The notes below the pieces were generated by a model, which saw nothing but the letters and a program-made list of their open reading frames with translations, made no database searches and was not told the origin of the DNA. Shown here piece after piece: positions 26,254 to 33,103 of a DNA stretch of 41,939 nt. This DNA is from Pyrinomonadaceae bacterium. GTDB lineage: Bacteria > Acidobacteriota > Blastocatellia > Pyrinomonadales > Pyrinomonadaceae. A program made the translations under genes and the position numbers. Position 1 is the first letter of the stretch; each line of letters starts with the position of its first letter. The stretch covers positions 1-41,939 of the forward strand of contig JAICGZ010000014.1 of NCBI GenBank assembly GCA_025922875.1. Direction: 5' to 3'.

Positions 26254-26303
26254 CTCCGGTTCGTAACGTCTGCCCAAACGCATCCGAACAGGAGAAACTT
26301 ATA

Positions 26304-26738
26304 ATGCAAAACCCGCCGCCCGTCCAAGTGAGCAACCAGCCGCCAGTTCCCGTCGGCAAATCCAGTACAGGGCTCGATGAAAACGTTGCCGCATTGCTGT
26401 CGTACGTTTTTGGATGGATTTCCGGGCTGATTTTCTTCCTGATCGAAAAAGACAGTCGCCTGGTCCGGTTTCACGCGATGCAATCGTTGCTGTTCAATGT
26501 CCTGGTGGCCGTCGTTAGCATCGTGCTCTGGGTTTTTATGGTTATTCTGCTGCTGATTGGCAGTCAGATTTCTGGGGTTATCAGCACGTTGGTAAGTCTG
26601 ATCGCTACCTTGGTTTGGATTGCGCTCGTCGCCGGGATCCTGATTGCATGGATCATGTGTCTGATCAAAGCTTTTCAAGGCCAATATTTCAAACTACCCA
26701 TCATTGGGCAATTTGCTGAAAAGTTTTCGCAGAAGTAA
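26304..26738 (+). CDS. DUF4870 domain membrane protein
   Basis: This 144-residue integral membrane protein resembles the DUF4870 (Tic20-like) family. It has a Pro-rich N-terminus (MQNPPPVQVSNQPPVPVG), then LDENVAALLSYVFGWISGLI and the conserved charged segment FLIEKDSRLVRFHAMQSLLF. Two further hydrophobic stretches and a C-terminal FKLPIIGQFAEKFS follow. Function is not known for the family. I chose the ATG at 26304 because AGGAG lies ten bases upstream. The frame extends back to 26040, but that part reads through repeat B2. It is convergent with purB. Confidence 0.85.
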   Translation: MQNPPPVQVSNQPPVPVGKSSTGLDENVAALLSYVFGWISGLIFFLIEKDSRLVRFHAMQSLLFNVLVAVVSIVLWVFMVILLLIGSQISGVISTLVSLIATLVWIALVAGILIAWIMCLIKAFQGQYFKLPIIGQFAEKFSQK

Positions 26739-26750
26739 ACAGATCAGTTC

Positions 26751-28046
26751 TTAGTTATAGAAGACTCTTTCAAAGATCGAATCGATATTGCGCAGGTAAT
26801 GATCGAGCGAAAAGATTCGATCCACTTCCTCTACGGACAAGTGTGATTTGATATCTTCGTCAGCCTTCACCAGCTCGCGAAAATCTCGATCCTCATCCCA
26901 AACTCTCATCGCGTTGCGCTGCACTAAGTCGTAAGCAGTCTCGCGCGCGAGTCCTTTGTTTGTTAGGGCCAGCAGCAGTTGCCCACTAAAAATCAGGCCC
27001 TTCATCGCGTTGAGGTTCTCCAGCATCCGCTCCGGGTAAACGACCAGTCCGTCAATCAGGCCGATCGCTTTTTGCAGGATGTAGTCAAGCGCGGTGCTCG
27101 AATCGGGCAGGACCACTCTTTCGGCTGATGAGTGAGAGATATCGCGCTCGTGCCACAGCGCCACATTCTCCAGACCAACGATGCTATTTGCTCTGATCAC
27201 CCTGGCTATTCCACAGATGCGTTCCGAAATGATCGGATTGCGCTTGTGCGGCATCGCGCTGGAACCTTTTTGTCCTTTCGTAAAACGTTCCTGCGCCTCG
27301 CGGACCTCGGTGCGCTGCCAGTGCCGAACGTTGAGAGCAAACTTTTCCAACGATGAGGCGATGATCGCGAGTGTGGTTAAGTACTCCGCGTAAATATCTC
27401 TTTGAATTACCTGGGTGGAAACCGGCGCCGCTTTCAATCCGAGCCGCGCGCAAACACTCTCTTCGACCGACGGATCGAGATGCGCGAACGCTCCGACAGC
27501 GCCACTGATCTTTCCTACCGCGACTGCTTCTCGAGCCCGCATCAGGCGTTCGCGATTGCGCCGCATTTCGTCAAACCAGAGTGCAAAAGTCAGACCGAAG
27601 GAAGTCGGTTCGGCGTGAATACCGTGCGTACGTCCGACTTGCGGCGTGTGCTTGAATTCAAGTGCGCGCCGCTTGAGCGTCTCTATTAATGAGTCAACCT
27701 TTTTTAGCAGGATGTCGACGGAGTCGCGCAGCAACAGCGCGTTCGCAGTATCGACTACGTCTGACGAGGTCAGGCCATAGTGAACAAAACGACTCGCTTC
27801 GCCGATCGACTCGGCCAGGTTGGTCGTAAACGCGATGACGTCGTGGTTGGTGGTCTTTTCGATCTCGTTGATGCGTTCTACAGAAAACTGAGCGCGCGCT
27901 TTGATCTGTTCCAGCGCATCGCGCGGAATCGTGCCCATCTCGGCGTGGACCTCGCAGACCGCGATTTCCACGTCGAGCCATTTCTGAAACTTGTTCTGCT
28001 CCGACCAGAGCGCACCCATCTCGGGCAATGTGTAGCGAGGAATCAT
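26751..28046 (-). CDS. purB: Adenylosuccinate lyase
   Basis: PurB catalyses two fumarate-releasing steps of purine synthesis: SAICAR to AICAR, and adenylosuccinate to AMP. The 431-residue protein has normal length and the fumarase/aspartase superfamily signature GSSAMPHKRNPI with its catalytic Ser loop near residue 265. TNHDVIAFT and GLTSSDVVDTANAL lie in the N-terminal third, and VGRTHGIHAEP carries the catalytic His. The ATG is at 28046. It stands apart from purSQ, 0.7 kb away on the same strand, with the oppositely oriented DUF4870 gene between them. Confidence 0.97.
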   Translation of the reverse strand: MIPRYTLPEMGALWSEQNKFQKWLDVEIAVCEVHAEMGTIPRDALEQIKARAQFSVERINEIEKTTNHDVIAFTTNLAESIGEASRFVHYGLTSSDVVDTANALLLRDSVDILLKKVDSLIETLKRRALEFKHTPQVGRTHGIHAEPTSFGLTFALWFDEMRRNRERLMRAREAVAVGKISGAVGAFAHLDPSVEESVCARLGLKAAPVSTQVIQRDIYAEYLTTLAIIASSLEKFALNVRHWQRTEVREAQERFTKGQKGSSAMPHKRNPIISERICGIARVIRANSIVGLENVALWHERDISHSSAERVVLPDSSTALDYILQKAIGLIDGLVVYPERMLENLNAMKGLIFSGQLLLALTNKGLARETAYDLVQRNAMRVWDEDRDFRELVKADEDIKSHLSVEEVDRIFSLDHYLRNIDSIFERVFYN

Positions 28047-28055
28047 AGACGAAGA

Positions 28056-28113
28056 TTTTCAGGATTTTGCAGGACTAACATAATTCATCTTGTAAAATCA
28101 TGTAAATCCTGTC
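28056..28113. repeat. Palindromic repeat family A, copy 3
   Basis: TTTTCAGGATTTTGCAGGAC, then AACATAATTCATCTTGT and ATGTAAATCCTGTCC. It fills most of the 76-bp gap between the lipoprotein stop and the purB start, both on the minus strand. Confidence 0.8.
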
Positions 28114-28122
28114 CATGGTGTT

Positions 28123-28572
28123 TCATTTCAGCGCGGTAGAGTTCACGAAATAACGCGCCAGCTTCCAGCTTCCATTCTCTTCTATCAGCGTAAAAGTCTC
28201 CATCCCTTCGCCGCGTTCGAACCGCGTTTGATAACTCAGTATGAAGACGTGCCCTTTCAAAACGCCGCTCGCATTTTGCTGCTCAGTTGCGGAATGAAGC
28301 GCACGAGTTTCAATCTTCCCGAGCTTGGTCCGCAAAGTCTTGAAGACTTCATTTGACTGCTCAAGCGTAACGTCTTCTCGCCAACGTTCCGACGACTCGT
28401 TGTAGATCTGCTCATAACGCTCATTAGCGATGTTGTCGCCGACGTGCGTCACCACTTCCAGCACCTCACTCGGAACACGACCGCGCCCGTCTTGCCGGCA
28501 AGCCGAAACAGTCAATATTGATAGGCAGGGGATCAGTACTGCAAAGGCGAGAAGTTCGCGCTGCTTGCTCAT
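28123..28572 (-). CDS. Small predicted lipoprotein (DUF4019/DUF3887-like)
   Basis: This 149-residue exported protein starts with a signal peptide (MSKQRELLAFAVLIPCLSIL) ending in the lipobox VSAC, with Cys25. The mature part contains VTHVGDNIANERYEQIYNES and ends FTLIEENGSWKLARYFVN. This is an NTF2-like pattern seen in small domains of unknown function such as DUF4019 or DUF3887; the exact family is uncertain. Its ATG overlaps the stop of the YycJ-like hydrolase (ATGA), so the two are probably translated together. Role unknown. Confidence 0.75.
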   Translation of the reverse strand: MSKQRELLAFAVLIPCLSILTVSACRQDGRGRVPSEVLEVVTHVGDNIANERYEQIYNESSERWREDVTLEQSNEVFKTLRTKLGKIETRALHSATEQQNASGVLKGHVFILSYQTRFERGEGMETFTLIEENGSWKLARYFVNSTALK

Positions 28573-29399
28573 ACCTCGATCCAGGGCGTGGGCTCCTTTG
28601 GATAGGACAAACTGATCTCGGTGAAGCCCAATCCATAGAAGAGCGGTGCTCTCTCTTGGAGGGCGACTTCTGCATTGATCTTGGCAAGATAAGGATTGTT
28701 AGCTCGCTGTGAAAGGTGGGCCAGCACGATGTATTTGGCGCACCCGTCGAAACCACTGCGTATCCAGTCCGCCAGATCTTCGTTTGACAGGTGGCCAAGA
28801 CGAGAAAGGATTCGTTGCTTGAGATCCCAGGGGTAGTTGTCGCACGCCTTGAGCATGTCGCGGCTGTGATTCGACTCAATGACGATCGCAGCGCAACCGC
28901 GCAAGCGTTCAGTGACGAGCGTCGTGATGTGCCCAAAGTCCATCACAGTAGCGATCTTGACACCAGCGTGAGTCGCAGTGAAACCAAAATTGTCGACAGC
29001 ATCGTGAGGGATCGTGAAGGGGTGAAAATCGATCTCGCCGATCTTGAAGTCTTTGCTGGATTCAATCTGCTCGACTCGATCGCCGAGGGCTTTCGCGCGG
29101 CGGCGAGGTTCTTCGGTGTTGACGTTGAATCGCTCGCTGACGTAAGCGTCGAGTGTCTTGGCCGAAATGTAAACGGGACAATCGACGGAGTTCAGCAACA
29201 CGCGCAAGCCGCCCGCGTGATCGCCATGTTCATGAGTGACGAGCACGCCATCGAGACGTTGCGCATCTTCACCAACCATTGCGAGCCGGCGCGCAAGTTC
29301 TTTAGCGCTTAATCCCGCATCGACAAGCACGCGAGTGTTGCCGGCAACGATCAGGACCGCATTTCCAGTTGAGCCGCTGCCCAGAACAGTGATTTTCAT
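28569..29399 (-). CDS. YycJ/WalJ-like metallo-beta-lactamase-fold hydrolase
   Basis: This 276-residue metallo-hydrolase begins MKITVLGSGSTGNAVLIVAG, the typical start of the YycJ (WalJ) group. It has the zinc motif H56-x-H58-x-D60-H61 (VTHEHGDHAGG). Further ligands are probably in DFGHIT and SNHSRDML, and HLSQRANNPYLAK lies near the end. YycJ-like proteins have been connected with DNA repair and cell division in Firmicutes; I infer only a nuclease-like or general hydrolase role here. The ATG at 29399 is followed upstream by a half copy of repeat family C. It overlaps the lipoprotein gene. Confidence 0.88.
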   Translation of the reverse strand: MKITVLGSGSTGNAVLIVAGNTRVLVDAGLSAKELARRLAMVGEDAQRLDGVLVTHEHGDHAGGLRVLLNSVDCPVYISAKTLDAYVSERFNVNTEEPRRRAKALGDRVEQIESSKDFKIGEIDFHPFTIPHDAVDNFGFTATHAGVKIATVMDFGHITTLVTERLRGCAAIVIESNHSRDMLKACDNYPWDLKQRILSRLGHLSNEDLADWIRSGFDGCAKYIVLAHLSQRANNPYLAKINAEVALQERAPLFYGLGFTEISLSYPKEPTPWIEV

Positions 29400-29400
29400 T

Positions 29401-29431
29401 TAGCCACAAAAAAGCACAAAAGGCACAAGAT
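29401..29431. repeat. Repeat family C, single-armed copy
   Basis: TAGCCACAAAAAAGCACAAA followed by AGGCACAAGAT lies two bases upstream of the YycJ-like ATG. No inverted arm follows. Confidence 0.7.
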
Positions 29432-29500
29432 AGATGGTGAACCAAAAAGTTGAACCACTATATCAGAGGCGTTGTGATTTTTGTGAATTAGATACGCGAA

Positions 29501-30781
29501 TTAGATACACAAGCGCGAACGATCTACCTTGAAGCCATTGAGATCTCCCAGCACGCCGAGCGCGAGCGTTTCCGATTTGAAGTAAGTGCGCGCGACTTCC
29601 TGAAGTTCGTCGACTGTTATGCAGCGAATCTTTTCGATGACCTCGTCTGGTGAAATGCGACGTCCATGAATAATTTCCTGCCGTGCGAGCGTTCCGGCGC
29701 GCGCGCTTGACGATTCAAGTCCGAGCAGGATGCACGAGATCGCCTGGTCCTTGGCGATTCGTAGTTCTTCATCTGAAACATTGTTACGAACAACTTCTCG
29801 CAACTCAGCAAGTGAAACGTCCAAAACCTGATCGAGATACTCAGGCGATGTGCCGGCGTAGATATTGAAAACGCCGACGTCGGAGAAAGCGCTTCCAGCC
29901 GCGCCCACTGAATAAGCAAGACCTCGTTCTTCGCGAATCTTCTGCCACAGACGGCTCGAAGTTCCGCCACCAATTACAGACGCCAGCAGGCTTGCGGCGT
30001 ACCGATCATCACTAAGCGCGTGCGGCCAGGGCGTCGCGAGTACGAGATGAGCTTGCTCCAACTCACCCTTCTGTTCAATGACTATGGGAGCAGCGGGTCG
30101 TGGTTTGCCGGAGTCGAGCGCTTGCGGGCGCACGCCGGCACCGCTCTCGCAGCCATCGAAGGCAACGCCAACAAGTTCGACGAGCCGCGCATGATCGACA
30201 TTTCCCGCCGCGGCCACGACGAAATTGCTGTACGAAAACTCGCGCGCGTGATAGCCGACCGTGGTTTTGTGATCGAAACTCGTTACGGTTTCGGGTGTAC
30301 CTTCGATCGGGCGACCGAGAGGATGATTGGGAAAGTAAGCGGCGTTGAAAAGTTCGCCTAGTAGCTCGTCAGGCGTGTCCTCGACCATTTTCATCTCTTC
30401 GAGGATCACTTTTTGTTCGCGTTCAAGGTCTTCCTGTTCAAAACGCGGGTGCGAAACGATGTCCGCAAGTAAATCTATGGCTTGTCCAAGCTGGTGGTCC
30501 GCAACCTTTGTAGTGAAGCCCGTCATCTCATGGGTCGTATAAGCATCCAGGTTCCCCCCGAGGCGGTCAGTCTCAACGGCAATTTCCCGAGCGCTGCGAT
30601 TCCGGGTGCCTTTGAAAACAGAATGCTCGATAAAATGGCACATTCCGTTAAGTTCGGGGGTTTCGTGACGTGATCCCCGGCGGACCCAGATGCCAGCCGT
30701 TACCGACCGCAGGCCGGGCATGTGTTCTGTCAGGACGGCGATGCCGTTGGGGAGTTTTGTGGATTTAACCTCGTCTATCAT
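29501..30781 (-). CDS. M16 family zinc peptidase
   Basis: This 426-residue peptidase of the M16 (pitrilysin/mitochondrial processing peptidase) family has the inverted zinc motif H49-x-x-E52-H53 (CHFIEHSVFKGT). The third ligand is expected near E129 (VILEEMKMVEDTP). The C-terminal half has the second M16 domain, with RLWQKIREERGLAYSVGAAG, characteristic of the substrate-binding part. The length matches single-chain bacterial processing-peptidase homologues. No signal peptide is present, so it is probably cytoplasmic. The ATG at 30781 faces the divergent beta-barrel gene. Confidence 0.93.
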   Translation of the reverse strand: MIDEVKSTKLPNGIAVLTEHMPGLRSVTAGIWVRRGSRHETPELNGMCHFIEHSVFKGTRNRSAREIAVETDRLGGNLDAYTTHEMTGFTTKVADHQLGQAIDLLADIVSHPRFEQEDLEREQKVILEEMKMVEDTPDELLGELFNAAYFPNHPLGRPIEGTPETVTSFDHKTTVGYHAREFSYSNFVVAAAGNVDHARLVELVGVAFDGCESGAGVRPQALDSGKPRPAAPIVIEQKGELEQAHLVLATPWPHALSDDRYAASLLASVIGGGTSSRLWQKIREERGLAYSVGAAGSAFSDVGVFNIYAGTSPEYLDQVLDVSLAELREVVRNNVSDEELRIAKDQAISCILLGLESSSARAGTLARQEIIHGRRISPDEVIEKIRCITVDELQEVARTYFKSETLALGVLGDLNGFKVDRSRLCI

Positions 30782-30894
30782 GACCGTTTTGGAGACCCTG
30801 AATGTCGAATTTCACCCGTGGTTGAAGAGGGGGATGTGAATCCTAGCACGGCCCAAAATCGGCGGCAAATGGCCCCAATTTTGCCCGCATTTAC

Positions 30895-30923
30895 TTGACA
30901 GCCAGTATCGCGTAGAAGACAAT
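30895..30923 (+). promoter_or_regulatory. Probable sigma-70-type promoter of the beta-barrel gene
   Basis: A perfect TTGACA (30895-30900) is followed after 17 bp by GACAAT (30918-30923, four of six matches to TATAAT). Transcription would begin about 90 bp before the gene's ATG and includes the GGAGGT ribosome binding site. Confidence 0.5.
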
Positions 30924-31021
30924 GATTGGCTGTTTTTGGCGGTTTCGGTAAGTCTCCTCGCCTGAACCAGTTTGGCCTTTGATTGCTTCCAAAGGGACTT
31001 TGGTCGCGGAGGTCTTTTCGC

Positions 31022-32779
31022 ATGAGAAGAGCATTTGGTTTTGGATTGTCTCTGCTCGCGCTGGTGTCGTTTGTCGCAAACGATGCGTTCGCCGCAAGCT
31101 CCAAGAAGAAGTCACTCGCTACAATTACAGGAACTGTTCTCGATAACCGGGGGAACCCACTCGCCGGCGCTCTTGTGTCGCTGGTGCGAGAAGGTGTGAA
31201 GACGGTCCAGGAGGCAAGGACTGATCGGCAGGGCAACTTCATCGCGAAGGTTCTACCGGGGCGATACGGAATAAAAGCGATCGCAACCGGATTCAGCGAG
31301 GTAGTCTTCACCTCAGTTGATGTGAAGGCCCAGCAGGAATTGGTTTACCGTTTCAATCTCGAGCCTGTAGGTTACGGTAATACCTTGCCTGAGCGCCGGC
31401 CTGATCGCGATGACGTGAAATGGATTTTGCGATCCGCGCAAACCAAACGATCAGTTTTCCAGGTACAGGAAGGCGAAGACTCCATCATCCAGGCAGTGAC
31501 TGGCGCTGAGGCACAGACCGCAGAAGCGTCGCCAATGGAAACCGCTCCTGAAAGTCCTGCCGAAGCAAATTCAGATTCCAGATCTAAAACTCGCGGTGTT
31601 CTGGAAACCTATTTCGCAAATAATGGCTTTGCTGCCCCGTACGTCGGAGTCAACTTCGCCGTCGCAACTCCAGTTTCAGATGACGTGGAACTCATCTTCT
31701 CGGGACAAACTGGTGTTGGTGATGCAACGGAGCGCATAGAGGCAACTACTCGATTCCGTGTTGGCGATCGTCATCGCGTTGGCGTGACTGCTGCAGGCGT
31801 CCGTTTTGCTACGCCAGTTTGGACGAACAAGCTAAGCGATCAAGCTAACCTTCACGGTCAAATTTCATTACGTGCAGTTGACGAGTGGATCGTGCGCGAT
31901 GGAATCGTGATCGTGATGGGACTCGACTATTCACGCTTCATCGGCGCGGGTGGTGCTCATGCTTTCAGTCCGCGATTCGGTGTTCAATACGATGCGAACG
32001 CGCGCACACGCGTGAAAGCCGCCTTTGCTTCAGGCGGAGAAGAAGACGGCATTCAGGGCGTGGCGACTTTCGAAGACGAGCAAGTCGTTTTCCGCAGCCA
32101 GGCGCTGCGTCCGGTCGCATTCATCGATGGTCAGGCTGTGCTCGAACGCAGTCACCGGCTCGAGTTCGGAGTTGAAAGAGTTCTCGACAATACTTCGAAC
32201 GTCGAAGCGACCGCGTTCTTCGATACAACGAGCGGTCGTGGTGTTGGGTTGTTGAGTGGACCAGCCAGCGCGTTTTCGGGCAGGGCAGGCGACACGTTTA
32301 TCGACGTCGCAAACCAGCAGGGATCTTCGCGCGGGATACGTGTGGTTTATACGAAGCGTTTGAATCGCGTATGGACCGCATCGGCCGGTTATGCTTTCGG
32401 ACGAGGTCAACAGTTATCAGCGGACGGTTTCTCAACCCCCGCCGAACTTTTCGAAAGTGGATATTTTCAAACCGCGGCTTTGCAGTTGGGCGCAGGCTTT
32501 AGCACGGGCACGCAAGTGCGCACCATCCTGCGTTTCTCTCCTGAGGCGACCGTCTTCGCTATCGATCCGTTTGCGGGGCGATTAGGTGTTTACGATCCCT
32601 CGTTGAGTATTCAAGTCACGCAGGATCTGCCGAGTTTTGGATTGCCGGTGCAAGCCGAAGCGATACTCGACGCGCGCAATTTGTTGGACGCGCAAACGAG
32701 CTCTGAAAACGGAGAAATCCTGACGTTCTTCGGCAATGGGCGCCGGTCTGTTCGTGGTGGTATCTCGGTCAGGTTTTAA
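31022..32779 (+). CDS. Outer-membrane beta-barrel protein with CarboxypepD_reg-like N-domain
   Basis: This 585-residue exported protein has a signal peptide at 1-24 (RAFGFGLSLLALVSFVAN, cleavage after AFA). Next is a carboxypeptidase-regulatory-like beta-sandwich (about 30-100, with TITGTVLDNRGNPLAGALV and TDRQGNFIAKVLPGRYGIK). A linker and a long series of alternating beta-strands ending GGISVRF follow, with a terminal Phe as in outer-membrane barrels. It resembles the TonB-dependent/TonB-like receptors common in Acidobacteriota, but I see no plug domain or TonB box and it is shorter than usual. I chose the ATG at 31022 because GGAGGT lies eight bases upstream; the frame continues to 30983. 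Ligand unknown. Confidence 0.8.
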   Translation: MRRAFGFGLSLLALVSFVANDAFAASSKKKSLATITGTVLDNRGNPLAGALVSLVREGVKTVQEARTDRQGNFIAKVLPGRYGIKAIATGFSEVVFTSVDVKAQQELVYRFNLEPVGYGNTLPERRPDRDDVKWILRSAQTKRSVFQVQEGEDSIIQAVTGAEAQTAEASPMETAPESPAEANSDSRSKTRGVLETYFANNGFAAPYVGVNFAVATPVSDDVELIFSGQTGVGDATERIEATTRFRVGDRHRVGVTAAGVRFATPVWTNKLSDQANLHGQISLRAVDEWIVRDGIVIVMGLDYSRFIGAGGAHAFSPRFGVQYDANARTRVKAAFASGGEEDGIQGVATFEDEQVVFRSQALRPVAFIDGQAVLERSHRLEFGVERVLDNTSNVEATAFFDTTSGRGVGLLSGPASAFSGRAGDTFIDVANQQGSSRGIRVVYTKRLNRVWTASAGYAFGRGQQLSADGFSTPAELFESGYFQTAALQLGAGFSTGTQVRTILRFSPEATVFAIDPFAGRLGVYDPSLSIQVTQDLPSFGLPVQAEAILDARNLLDAQTSSENGEILTFFGNGRRSVRGGISVRF

Positions 32780-33103
32780 GGCGCGAGATGAAGTGAGCAG
32801 ATCGGTAAGTCTCCCTCTCATCGACCTGTTCTGCTCACTTCGCTTCCAATCCTCGGGTCTTCCAAATTCTTGGAAATTCCGAAAAGTTGGATCGATCTCT
32901 AAAGGGATAGTTGACTCACAGCTCTTGCTTCTCTGGGCCGCCTCTATGTTCTCTGTGTCTCTGTGGTGGTTTTTGCGATAAGTCTAACCACAGAGGCACA
33001 GAGAACACAGAGGTTGCACAGAGAAGGCGTACTCGGAACATTCCTTGCCTAAAGAAACGAGATCTGCCAATTCGAAAGAGTTGGAGGCTTCGTTGAGGTA
33101 GCA
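32780..33103. other. Intergenic region with repeat B3
   Basis: This 324-bp gap lies between two rightward genes. Its main content is palindrome B copy 3 (32928-33026). The first 150 bp carry an inverted sequence around TGAGCAGATCGG and GACCTGTTCTGCTCACTT (32792-32842), a possible terminator hairpin after the beta-barrel gene but without a clear T-run. GGAGG (33083-33087) and GAGG (33095-33098) precede the kinase's GTG start. Confidence 0.5.
32928..33026. repeat. Palindromic repeat family B, copy 3
   Basis: The left arm runs 32928-32972 (TTCTCTGTGTCTCTGTGGTG) and the right arm 32986-33026 (AACCACAGAGGCACAGAG, then AACACAGAGGTTGCACAGAG). The centre is TTTTGCGATAAGTCT-like. It is the most regular copy of family B in the window. 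Confidence 0.9.

Noticed and set aside
26040-26303. N-terminal extension of the DUF4870 protein
   Set aside because: The extension translates repeat B2, overlaps purS and ignores the AGGAG ten bases before the ATG at 26304.
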